From Anticarsia gemmatalis (taxonomy: Eukaryota > Arthropoda > Insecta > Lepidoptera > Erebidae): a DNA stretch of 64,000 bases. The translations under genes and the position numbers were made by a program. The stretch is taken from the NCBI RefSeq assembly GCF_050436995.1, contig NC_134763.1, forward strand, positions 5,332,001 through 5,396,000, in the 5' to 3' direction. Below the pieces are notes generated by a model. That model had not been told where the DNA came from, did no database searches, and was given only the letters and a program-made list of their open reading frames with translations. This document shows positions 22,236-33,480 of the stretch, piece after piece (position 1 is the stretch's first letter; each line of letters begins with the position of its first letter).

Positions 22236-22280
22236 GGTACCTGGGTCGAATATGGCCAGCCGAAAAATATGGCGACATAC
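22236..22280 (+). repeat. Solo terminal repeat of a GGTACC-type MITE
   Basis: GGTACCTGGGTCGAATATGG followed by CCAGCCGAAAAATATGG matches the right end of the element at 48328-48537, in reverse. The partner end is not seen nearby. Confidence 0.6.
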
Positions 22281-24589
22281 CTACTAATATTCCACATTTA
22301 CATATTGACAATGTAATTTTTCTTCAGGCTTGGTATAAGCGCCAACAAGTTGATCTTGGCCGTTAAGCAATTCTAACTCGTTTCAGTTCATCTCCGGACT
22401 TACCTATTTTTTATAGGCACTGGTTATTAATTGGCGCCATTTACCTGTATTTTTTAAGTTTCCTCACAACGGTTTTATTGTAACAGAACCATCATTAGCG
22501 AGATGATTAACGTACCATAATTAATGAACAATTCAGTAATTGTAGCACGTAGAAATGCAATAATTATAGACTAAGAGAATCAAAGGAAAATCACTACTAT
22601 AGGCAGAAAGAACAGGATATTTTAAAAAGATCCCGTCAAACCTTTGCTATAGGTAGAGTTCGTGTTGAGACGAGGTTTTAAATGACCCTGTAAGCATTTT
22701 ATCTTTTAAGCCCGTTGGTGCTTTTAGGGGACCTAGTAGTCAATGGACTATAACTCCACTTATTTACCCAATGGGCACGGGTGAGGGTGTATAACGTTAT
22801 GTTTTAAAACACTTTCAATAACCAACATTTAAAAAATGATTGTAAAGAATATTATTCGTACTCATTTAATAAAATGATTATTAAAATCACAGGGCTTAAT
22901 GCGTAGAACAGAAGCCAATTTACATAACTAAATATGCGTATTTCACTGACGTGGGACAACGGATAAAACTCTACAAAATAACTTTAAAATAAATTGTTAT
23001 TACTAACCCTTTAATGCACCTTTATAATACATTAGTAATACGTTCGTTCATCAAGGGTTCAATAGTTCTCCATAAAAAAATATAATCTCTCACTTATTCC
23101 CTTTTCAGTATTCCACTCTTTACCGTCGACGATATAGCGTTAATATTAATGCACGTATTCGCTGAAAACCTACGGTACGTAAGAGAAAATAGCTCTTTGT
23201 AAATGTTGGATGGTTGGAAGCCGTGCCATCGTTAATATTTAACAAGTAACTCGAAATAGACACCCGATATTAAAGTTTAATCTAGCCCTTTGACTTGTTA
23301 TATTTGTTTTGATAAGGCAGCAAAGCTTGCTTCACCAAATTCGGTTCAGCAATATTTCACAAACGAAAAAACCGACTCGACTCATTTGTTCGGCTTGTGC
23401 CGATTGGGTTCATCTACATTTGGTTTAGTCACCCATCTAGTCTGATTAATGCCGAATCGAATGTATGTGTAGCAAACTGAATACACATGACATATTGGTG
23501 GTATTCTTCAAAATGGACTGTCGGCCGTGTGTGTAGAATATAGGAGAAGTATGAAAATAATTACGGAGATCGTAGCAAAAGGCGTTTCTTTGTCTTCGCT
23601 TCCATATTGGAATAAGGCGCGAATTTATGTACTGAAGTAACGTTAGTGGTTGTGAAAAGCGGTAGAAATCCAATTTGGCAGTGGATAAATAACGACAAAT
23701 TGCAACCTGTGACTGTCTCTGACTTCGGGCGGCGTTCTAGTCACAACAAGTTGGCAAGTTTCCCGAATTGCACTGCCTGTGACCTACTTAAGTCATCATG
23801 ATTATTATATCGAATCGATAGGTACAATTCATGTGTCTACAAATTATTAACTCGATTAATTTAGTACTGTTAATCTCTAATAAATACTTTCGTTAGTCTA
23901 CTGAATTTATAAAATTCTCAATTTTGACCCATTGAATTGATTGAATTTGAACACCACTTAAGAAAATTCAGGAAAGCTTTTGTATTATTTTTTATGTTTT
24001 ATTAAATTTTTTGATACACTTAAATTGATTGATATATGGCATTTTTTCTTTAACGTGCAAAAACGTTACAATCGTTATTTAAATGAAGTCATTCAGGCCA
24101 TTAGAACAATAGCAAAATGATAAATCAGTTTACCTTGTCAATAAGATCTCTTCCTGGGCTTTAATTAGAGATAATCTTATGTCATAGTAGAGTGTCTAGG
24201 CCAGCTAGGCAGCCCGTAAAAAATAAGAAAGGAAAATGCAGATTTTCTATTTTATCTAGGAAAAGAAAAGCCTTAAATTTTAGAACCTTGACTTGCGATA
24301 TTATTTCAGTGGCAAAAACTTTTTGATTGATAGGGAAAACAAATACGAAATAAAACTTTGCTTGAAGGACAAACCCCCTGTTGGGTGGACGGGGTGGTGG
24401 TTAAATACATTTGGACATATCAGCAAGGCTATCTTTTGCCTATACGAACACTTAACCAACGAGTAAAAACCTTTAATTTATTTGTTTATTGACTTCATAT
24501 AAAAAAGCATAGAGGCGGACTTAATACCTTAGGCATTTCCTAACAGTCTACCGTAGGGTGGTGCAGAGATGAAACGAAGTAAAGGTATA

Positions 24590-24930
24590 TTATATGTAGG
24601 TGTAGACTTTTACCGAAAAAAAGGGATGTCGTACACAAGTTCAAGCCTCAATCTCGTTCAGCACACGGTTGATGGTTTTGAAACCAGCCGTTTAATTGGT
24701 GTTTTTTTCGTCGACATGTCAGCTGCATACGACATTGTTCACATGGGAAAGCTTCTAGGAAAAGCTTATGTTAGGTGATTTAGGCTTGATCAATATAGGT
24801 ACTGCGGAAAGTTCTGAGTAATAGGCGTTTCGAAGTACATATCAAAAATAAAAAAAGCAACAAGCGATTTAAAAAAAAACCTCTGAAAAGGGGGAATTTT
24901 CAATATTGCAGCCGAAAATGCATACTAATA
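24590..24930 (+). pseudogene. Non-LTR retrotransposon (CR1/jockey-type) reverse transcriptase fragment
   Basis: The frame around 24640-24775 reads SLNLVQHTVDGFET, then GVFFVDMSAAYDIVH and KLLGKAYV. This is the LINE reverse-transcriptase pattern with the FVDxSAAYDxV block. After a stop and frameshifts, NRRFEVHIKN-like sequence (about 24815-24890) continues the same domain. It is a decayed, 5'- and 3'-truncated copy with no endonuclease domain and will not be active. Confidence 0.75.
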
Positions 24931-25651
24931 TTACTACTTTACGCAGTTATATAAATGGTAGGTAGGCCTATAAATTTTCTAACAAAGACGACAGCTATAA
25001 TTAATTATCAGGCTATAAAAAAACATTAAAACGTACTATATACCTTGAGAAGAATTTAATTACTAAGAACTTTTTGAAAAACCAAACTTACTTAAATGAG
25101 GCCTTCAAGGTTCAAGAAGGCATTAGTTGCGATAATAAACTAGTGAAAAAGAAAATGAAAGGGAAGATCGAACACAATGCAATAATTTGTCTGTATTCGG
25201 TGGAAACATGACATATGGTAGGGGCTCGGTTACTTCATATTCACATCGGCTGCGCCGTGCTATCGTTTGGTATTCAATCAATCGTAATATATTAAATCAG
25301 AAATAATATCAGCGCGGCGCAGCAGCGAGATTATTGCGCAGTTGCCAATATCGTCGGATACCAATAATGCTTGAACGAGCGAGCAGATTAACTATAATAT
25401 AAGCTAGGATATTGTGTAGCTAATTCGAAATAATAGAGATTTCACAGGTTATAAATAAGTATGGGTTACCCTTTCAAATAATCTATTGACAGAGGTTTGT
25501 ATACACTAGTTGTCACTTAACTAAATCTGGCCAGTACAGTTAAAATATTATTATGAATGATTTGCGTAAATACAATTTGTTAGTAAAGTCAACTACTAAG
25601 CGAGGGACTTCTCTCATAAATTGTGCCTATACCATAGATAGTCATAAGCTG

Positions 25652-25708
25652 AAAGATGCAACCTACCAACCTTCACTTGATTAGTAAGGGTTGGTAGGCT
25701 GCACCTTT
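25652..25708. ncRNA. 57-nt imperfect hairpin, precursor-miRNA-like or MITE remnant
   Basis: AAAGaTGCAaCCTACCAACC pairs with GGTTGGTAGGcTGCAcCTTT (lower case unpaired). Inner bases ACT/AGT close a small loop. Both 20-nt arms are nearly fully paired. It is short for an insect pre-miRNA and lies in SNAP-25 intron 1. It may equally be a tiny palindromic repeat. Confidence 0.3.
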
Positions 25709-27899
25709 GAGATAACTGTTTATTTATAGAACTGAGCCTGTATAATTATAGTAAGTGACATTTAATCAAAGTAATGTTTTAGGATGCACATTTTCGAAAG
25801 GTCATGCACGGGTACTGTTTGAACTTGAATATCACCGTAAAAGCTCAAAGTTGAACATCCAGAGGCATAATAATATATGCACAGCAGTCTATGTACATTT
25901 TGTATTAAAAATAAACCCACACTTTCTTTGCATCTTTTTAATTACACAGCGCATGGAGAACAATTTCCGCAACAAAAACAAGACAATAGAATATTGTAGT
26001 AGAGTAGAGCGTTTACGTGAACATAGCGTGCCGAGCGGTACCGTTCTCTGAATTTTAATGTTGCCCTTAATACTTACTTTGTACTTAATACTGCACAGGT
26101 TGTAGTCTGGGACCATTGTTGCTGGTTTATTCATTAAATCCGTCTCTGCCTGGCACACGCCCGCATCATATTCTAATCTTAATAGGCATATTTAGGAATA
26201 TTAATACTTTGCTACGCATTTATGTACGGGACAGAAGGCCTGTTAGAACGCTAAATGTGGTAAGACTAGAAGATATTGTGACGTCATAGATTCTGTCGTG
26301 TAACGCCGTCCTCATTCGTTTAATCGTGCCGCGTATTAGGGAAGATTGTTATTAGTCTAACGCGCACTGCTGACTATGGGAAGAATGAGGGCTTAAGCCA
26401 AATGCGGGTCTGCTATCTCCTTTTTACCTGACTACGCAACGCGGAGTCATTCTTATTTATTCTTTGCCTCAAACAAAAGTTATAAAAAGAGATGGTTCTA
26501 AAGCGAACCTCTAAATGTTTTTCGAGTAGATAAGGGTTTTACCATTACACCAGGAACCCTATATTCTGGCACTTTACACGCGAACTTCCATTATATGTAC
26601 TACAAACACGAAAAAAGAAAGCTTCAATAAACATTTTATAGATTTCATATCTGTATAATAACAGACATTAAGTTTTTTTTATATTTATAATGGCTTCCTA
26701 GTTATTTATACCTGTCTAAGTCTGTCGTTAGTATCCATTTATAAAGAATTATTTTCTTTTAGAAAAAAAGTGTTAGAATAAAAATAACATAAATAAAAAA
26801 GTCAAAGGTCTCTTCATAGATCAAATAATAAGATGTTCAAGTAGAAATATAGGTAAAAAATATTGTTATGAATTGAGAACATGGCCGCGAATTAGTTAGC
26901 CCTACTTCGTATTGCGTGCTACGCAAAGAGCTATGAACATCTGAAAATAAGCTCTTCTTAATGAAATGATTTTTACGGCTAATGAACCATCTTTATATTT
27001 TTGTTTATTTAGGCTATTTCTTTAATCAGTAATATGATATGTCATATTTACTGGTAATTAGATATCTTTAGTCGTTCATACGATGTTAAGCCAAACTGAT
27101 TCATGCTAATCATTATTCATAGAAGTGATGTTCGTTGTACAAACATCAAGTTAATTACGAGTCGTATTTCTATTTATAAGAAGGTAGGTACTAAAGTAAA
27201 TAATTAAAAGCAAGCAAAATTCTTTGGATTAATTTATTTGCACTTCCTTAATTGTCTTGATTAGGAATTACGAATACTTTGGCTATAAAAGGGCAATTGT
27301 CTTCACTCACTTGAGAATATTTTTACTGCGTAAAAATGTAATTATATTCTGGAAATGAACCATAACAATAAGATTTATGTCTAACGGATTCCCGAAGGAC
27401 TATATCCTTGCCGTAAGAAAGAGTCCCGAACCTGACCAGTTCTGTTTCATTTTAAATTCAACAAAGGTTTTGAAAAAGTAAACACGATAACGTGATCGGC
27501 GATGTGGTGTTTTAGTTTGAATATTTTATTCGCACACTATCATATATCACGCGATGAGCTTTATGGCGTAACATTATTTGTTAAAAGCAAACTGCGCTAG
27601 ACAAAAAATCTATAACATAAAATGGGAACAGCTAGAATCTGATAGCATTGTCCTTGATGCAGAGGTCAGAGACGACGTGAATCAGGCTTCATCTCCTTCA
27701 TGTCATTGCCAACCATTACCCTGTTTAACCTCCCACCCCCGCCCTCTTGGGCTATCGACGAACAAAATAACTACGCAACTACAGTTTTGGGGTCAAATAT
27801 ATCTCAGCTTCAAAAGTTATAAAGACGTGTTTTATGGAAATTGATGGCAGGATTTGGTCGGAGGACGTGTCAGAATCGTGGAGTTCCAAAATTGGGGAT

Positions 27900-28028
27900 C
27901 GGCTTAATCTTAGCATTTGCGGAGATACGCCGACGACGTAGCACGTCCGCGGAGCCTCGCTGAAAATCAATAAACGCGCGCAACCCCCGCGCCGGCCACC
28001 GAGCTCAGCCCCACTCCCCCACCCCTGC
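27900..28028. other. GC-rich block in SNAP-25 intron 1
   Basis: A GC-rich, CpG-containing stretch (GCGCGCAACCCCCGCGCCGG and CCCCACTCCCCCACCCCTGC) in AT-rich DNA. It has no recognisable exon. It could be an internal promoter or enhancer. The minus-strand frame spanning it is composition-driven. Confidence 0.35.
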
Positions 28029-29536
28029 ACTAACTTCTGCTATTGCAACTTTTAACTTGTTTACGCATCACTTAATTACATATTATAATTTATATGAGAA
28101 CTCGTTACAAAGTACATAAAACTTAACCTGAATACCATAGCCATCGGCGCGGCAGCCATACCATAAGGGTGACTTCGACATAATTGGAAAACTGCCAAGA
28201 AAATTATATTAAATTATACTATTTAAGCGCAATTCTATTTATTACACTTATTTTATATACACTCTATAATATTCCGATGTCGTGTATTCTAACAATGAAC
28301 TGATTAACAGTTTGATAATTTTGTTTAAAAATGCAATGCGATACATCTTTTACAAGGCATCACGTTTAAATTAGTAACTCGGAAATTATTTAATTTATCA
28401 GTATAAAATAGGACGCTTGATTGATAAGATATGAAAATCATATAGATAATAATTACTTTGAATAACATGTAATAAGTGTAAAACAATATTACGAAAGTAG
28501 AAATAACTACAAGTAGACGTGTTTTTAGAATAGTGCTTTCTGAAAAACAGTCCACTGTTATTACAGTTTTTCTATTTCTGCCGCAGCTTGCTCTTTCATT
28601 CCAATTTTATTCTGAGTTTTCCCTCGAATACATAAATAGACCGTACTTTCGACATTTAACGTTAACGGGTCTATGAATTCATGAAGATTTTTATTCAGCC
28701 TCACCACGGCCGGGCCCCGGGCCTCGGATGATTATAAAAATATTAAGCCTTGAGCTTTCATGATCGTGCAGTTTTACTTTTTTGGGTACTATTTAGTGTA
28801 AAAGTACAGTATTTTAGAACATGTTTTTGGGTCCAATATAGGTTTTTTTAACCTTTACAATTGGAATCAAATGTGTTTGCTTTTGTGAGTCTCGTTTTGT
28901 AAACTATAGAGTAAAGTGAAACTTCCTAATAATAAAAAGCGAAAATATCCCGGGATAGAGTAGTAAAATCACAAGAATTGGCAGATATAAGGAAAACAGT
29001 AAAATCTATGACTGTACTAACATTAGAAAACAAATTAATATCTATAAATAGGTTTCATACCATTCCAGCGAAACCTTAACAAAATTCTATTAATTCCAGA
29101 TTACGAGCAAAAAACGCACGAAATCCGTTTTCACTCTCGGATAAACGTTAACGAAAAGAAAAGTTTTCTACGTACATTTTCATTTGCGGTCAGGTCGTTT
29201 TCATCCCGTATCATGTAGCGTGTAATTGAGATGACAGGGCAATTTGCCAAGCATTATCATGCACTTGAACGCTTACATGTTGTTATAGACACAACACTAC
29301 GTCATAAGGCTTTGATTCGATTAAGAAAAGAGCTGATCGAAAATGTTTCGCTTGAAATGTATACTATACATTTCATTGCAGTATTTTTAATTTTTTGGGG
29401 TTTATACGATTCCGGGAGTTCTTAATTGTGAGCTTAGCTGATCCGCGTCTATAATGATCACTTATTGTACCTATAGTTAGTAATAGGATATAATAGTAGA
29501 TTTATATTAAGTATAATATTGTTTTTTTTATCTAGC

Positions 29537-29585
29537 CGTTTTCTATGTCCCACTGCTGAGCAATGGCCTCTCCCTTTGATTTCCA
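29537..29585 (-). repeat. LINE/SINE 3'-tail fragment
   Basis: Reverse complement carries GGCCATTGCTCAGCAGTGGG, the stock CAGCAGTGGGACA tail of lepidopteran non-LTR elements. It is only about 50 bp, so the family cannot be set. Confidence 0.6.
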
Positions 29586-31261
29586 TATTAATTATTAATA
29601 ATGTAACTGCACTATTGTATCGAAATAAAAATAAAATCCTGTTAAATAGTTTTAAGGATAAATAAATATATAAATTTTATCTCTTAAGGGCTACATCAGT
29701 ATATTTTAATTTCGTAGTTAAACTCAGTTTTACTCTTTTTGACTTTATATTCACAGTTCTTACGCAGATTGCTTTTTCGTCAGACTTTTCATTGGTTAGT
29801 AACGATTTGCATATAAGAACAATTTAATGACAAAAATAAACTGTTACTTAAAATGACTGATTGACGCAATTGACATAATAAATTGATATTCGTTTATCAA
29901 GTTTTTATTGCAATTGGGAAAAAGACTAGGTATTGTATGTAGGAAGACACAGAGACGGATGTATGTTCAGATAATTATTACATTGTTATGTTTTTAAAAC
30001 CTATTTTACAAACTGGCGATAACTTATTTAATTTTAGATAAGGTCCAAAGCAAATCTAGGTTCAATTAATGGTTTTGACATAGGTAACACAAGTTGTGGT
30101 TAATTAAATTATTAAACAAAGTTTACATTACCGTCCCTCCAGTTAATTATAATATTTCGAATCAAATTACCTACCTTAGCGGCTAAAACCGTTTATTTAT
30201 AAAATTAAGATTCCCGAAATCCTTGTGAAGTAAACGAACCGACATTATTTAATTACAAAGGTCCTCAACCCAAACACGAGGCCAAAAATATAACACGACC
30301 GAAACCTTCTAATTTACCTTTACCCTATTATAATTGCAGTTCGCGTTAGAATTTCACCTAAAATTACTTTGTAATCCCGAAATTTTAGAGAAATTACCCT
30401 AACTGTATAACTACGTCAGAAATAAATTTATGATAACTTCGTTTTAAGGTGTGGTGTTCATTGGTCTAACCTACCTATCGTAATAAGAACAGGAGTCGCT
30501 ATATATTCGTATATTCATTTTTTTGGACTGTCGCATGCTCTTTTTATTCTTAAGCTGTAGTAGAACCTTAGCCAAAATAGATTGGCTGACTCCCAAACCA
30601 GCAAAACACGAGATCAGATCGCGATCAGAAAACATACTTTCTGTCTTTGTTCAACAATCAAAAGTTGCATTTACTCAACCAGCATGTATGGCTTCTAAGG
30701 TTAACGCTTTAAAACACACAAGAAAAGCAAGAAAGTATTAGCCACAACGAGGCACAAAAGCATAAAAAGGGCCTTGGAAAACGACCTCGAACAGGCGAAA
30801 ACAACCCATCGGTATATCGAAATCGATTCCCTGATTTAGAAATCCCACAGCTTCTCAACTATGATTCCCAAAGTGGCATATACATAAATTTCATTGTGTA
30901 ATATCCATAATTTACCCTCTAACATATAGTTATTGTAAGAGTATATCTACTGATATCATCATAGTTTAATCTGTCCCAACACAAAGCGAGAGGGTGGACT
31001 CGTTAGGAAACTTGAAACCCGATATTACGTATCGGTTTCACATATAGCCGAGTAAATATGGCGGGACGTAATAGAGAAAATAAGATTCTTTAGTGTGACT
31101 TCGCTTTTGCAAAACTTTTCTCGTACATGTACCGTGTGGAACATCTGGTGTTTCGTATCGATTAAGCGATGTTGCTGTAACTGGTTTTACTTTCTCCATT
31201 CACTACTATTTAGCTTATCTCTTACTTTAGATTTTAGATATTCTAAACTATAGTCTTTTGT

Positions 31262-31463
31262 AGTGGTTAGTGGTCAACCTAGTGTCAAAGTTGTTCAAGC
31301 CGCCCGAAGGCCTTTGACGTGGCTTAACGACTGTTATCTTAATTGACAACAACCGGGACCGACTTTTTACGTGCTCTCGGAAGTACGGAGACGACCAGTT
31401 CTAATACCACTATGCGGTCACCCATCTATGGAATGACCGCGCTGAGGGTTGCTTAACCCACTC
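31262..31463 (+). repeat. Dispersed repeat copy 2
   Basis: Runs from TGGTTAGTGGTCAACCTAGT to TTGCTTAACCCACTC and aligns along its length with copies at 1-196 and 43262-43505. Small indels and substitutions mark it as an old copy. No ORF. Confidence 0.75.
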
Positions 31464-32653
31464 CGATGTAGTAAAAATTAATCATAAAAGAAATCACTAC
31501 ATAAATACATATTTTAAAAAACCCCAATCATATATCTGTCTGATGCGTTAAACTCAAAAGCATAGAATCTTTTTTGAAAAGGTTTTCATCAAAGCCCGAC
31601 ATGATTCATGTAAAAGGTTAATGTATAATTAATTAAGTTTTAGATTAGGTCTTAGGCGATAATTTAATAAGATCGGACGAAATTGTGAACATTGAATAGC
31701 AAAATATTATCTCCCAGACCTGCTAGTCTATACTAAGTATTAATATTTGAGATTCCGCTTTTAATTAATTCTGTGTTCATTAGTTATTTGTCCAAAATAT
31801 TTTTCTAAATATTATTTTGTAAAGGTAGCATAAAATTTTGAAATATAGAGGAAATAACTTAATGGGTTTTTGCAATCAGTCAACAGTGCAACATTTTTTT
31901 ATTCCTTTTGCATCCTTCTTAGCGTCATTATCTACTAATTAACATCCGTTACAAATTTAATATTATTTATTTACACCTAACAATACGGTGAATTAGATTA
32001 AGTGTTTTGGAAACTATGTCATACAGCCAATAACTTTTAGTAAAGACCTCCTTTAGCCGCAATTTCTAGACTTTATTTCCCGTGATCTATGTGACTCGAG
32101 ATTTTTTTTCGTCCTTTTTTATAAGGTTTCTCGATCTTGACTACGTCATCTCCATTGTGCCTTTTCCCGTATAATTGACTAAATATCAGAAGCAGTATAT
32201 TAAACTTATTCCACTTCTTTCCAGACCGCATAATTTAGGCTCGAAGATAAAAGCCATAATCCATAAAAATAATGTAGTTTTTAGTTAGCGTCAATATTAT
32301 ATTATAGGAAGAGGTTATATCGTTAACTACCGTCAACAAACACAAGACTATTAGTCGTCTAGAATTAGCAATACAGTAAAAGGAAACCATACAGTTATTG
32401 AGGATTAAATGCAAGACAGATTATTGTAAACAGAAAGAAAAGAAGTAAACATAATACACAATATATCGTAGTACTTATATCAAAGTACACGTTGGTCAGT
32501 CCCTTATACTTGTGAGTTTAATCCGAGCCAAGTTGAAGGGCAGATAGGAAGACGTACAAAAGACGGCAACAATAGCATTCCGGTCGACTGATTGGGACGG
32601 GAGGGTTCAAAGAATTACAGGAAATGTTCACAAGTGTCGCAACTTGCTACTCA

Positions 32654-33054
32654 TTCTATTACATTTCGACAAGTTAACAAATAAATGTGTACAGTGTATT
32701 TTTAATTCCATATTTATGTGTCCAATAAAATTTAATCTATACTAATATTATAAAGCTGAAGAGTTGGTTTGTTTGTTTGAACGCGCTAATAACGCGCTCA
32801 GGAACTACGAGTCCGATTTGAAAAATTCAGTGTTAGATAGCCCATTTCTCGAGGAAGGCTATAGGCTATATATCATCACGCTACGACCAATAGGAGCAGA
32901 GCATCAGTAAAAAATGTTACAAAAGCGGGGAAAATTTTGACCCATTCTCTCTTATGTGCCGCAAGCGAAGTTGCGTTCTATTACATTTCGACAAGTTAAC
33001 AAACATGTACAGCCATTTTAAATTTCATATTTATGTGTCCAATAAAATTTAATA
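32654..33054 (+). repeat. 80-bp direct repeats flanking a Helitron
   Basis: Copy 1 (32654-32735) and copy 2 (32976-33054) both start TTCTATTACATTTCGACAAG and end ATTTATGTGTCCAATAAAAT, with a few differences. They directly abut both ends of the Helitron at 32736-32975. Confidence 0.8.
32736..32975 (+). mobile_element. Non-autonomous Helitron, 3' end lost
   Basis: Begins TCTATACTAATATTATAAAG after an A and follows the common family up to GCAAGCGAAGTTGCG, then lacks the GGGTCAGCTAG end. In its place is a second copy of the sequence that lies left of the element (see 32654-33054). Confidence 0.8.
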
Positions 33055-33067
33055 ATAGCAATATAAT

Positions 33068-33098
33068 TCGTGACCATAGTTATTATTTATGGTCACGA
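33068..33098. repeat. 11-bp inverted repeat
   Basis: TCGTGACCATA (33068-33078) and TATGGTCACGA (33088-33098) are perfect arms around a 9-nt spacer. Probably a MITE end or remnant, just after the duplicated Helitron flank. Confidence 0.6.
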
Positions 33099-33184
33099 CA
33101 TATTAGGTATAATGATTATTAATTAGATAATTGCACAGGGAATTTATCCCACAATGTTGCATTAAATTTAATAATTGATCGAAT

Positions 33185-33480
33185 CTGGTTTCAATAGTAA
33201 CCCACTACTGTCCCACTGCTAGACAAGGGTCTCCTCTTAAACGAGGGAGTGGTTAAGGCTTTAGTCCACCACACTGGCCAAGTGCGGGTTGGGGACTTTG
33301 CATGTCCTCAATAAATGTATTAAACAAATTTTTGGGCATGCAAGGTTGCATCACGATGTTTTCCTTCGCCGAGATAATTATATTTCTAATACACATATAA
33401 CTTCGAAAAGTCATTGGTAACACACCAATGACTTTTGCCTCGGGGCTTTCACGTCTGCCTTTTGTCAGAATTAGTAATGA
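33185..33480 (-). repeat. LINE/SINE 3'-region, lepidopteran type
   Basis: The reverse complement contains GGAGACCCTTGTCTAGCAGT GGGACAG-type tail sequence and the GGCGAAGGAAAACATCGTGA block common near the ends of lepidopteran non-LTR elements. The overlapping 106-codon open frame (33253-33573) is a by-product of this repeat, not a gene. Confidence 0.65.
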
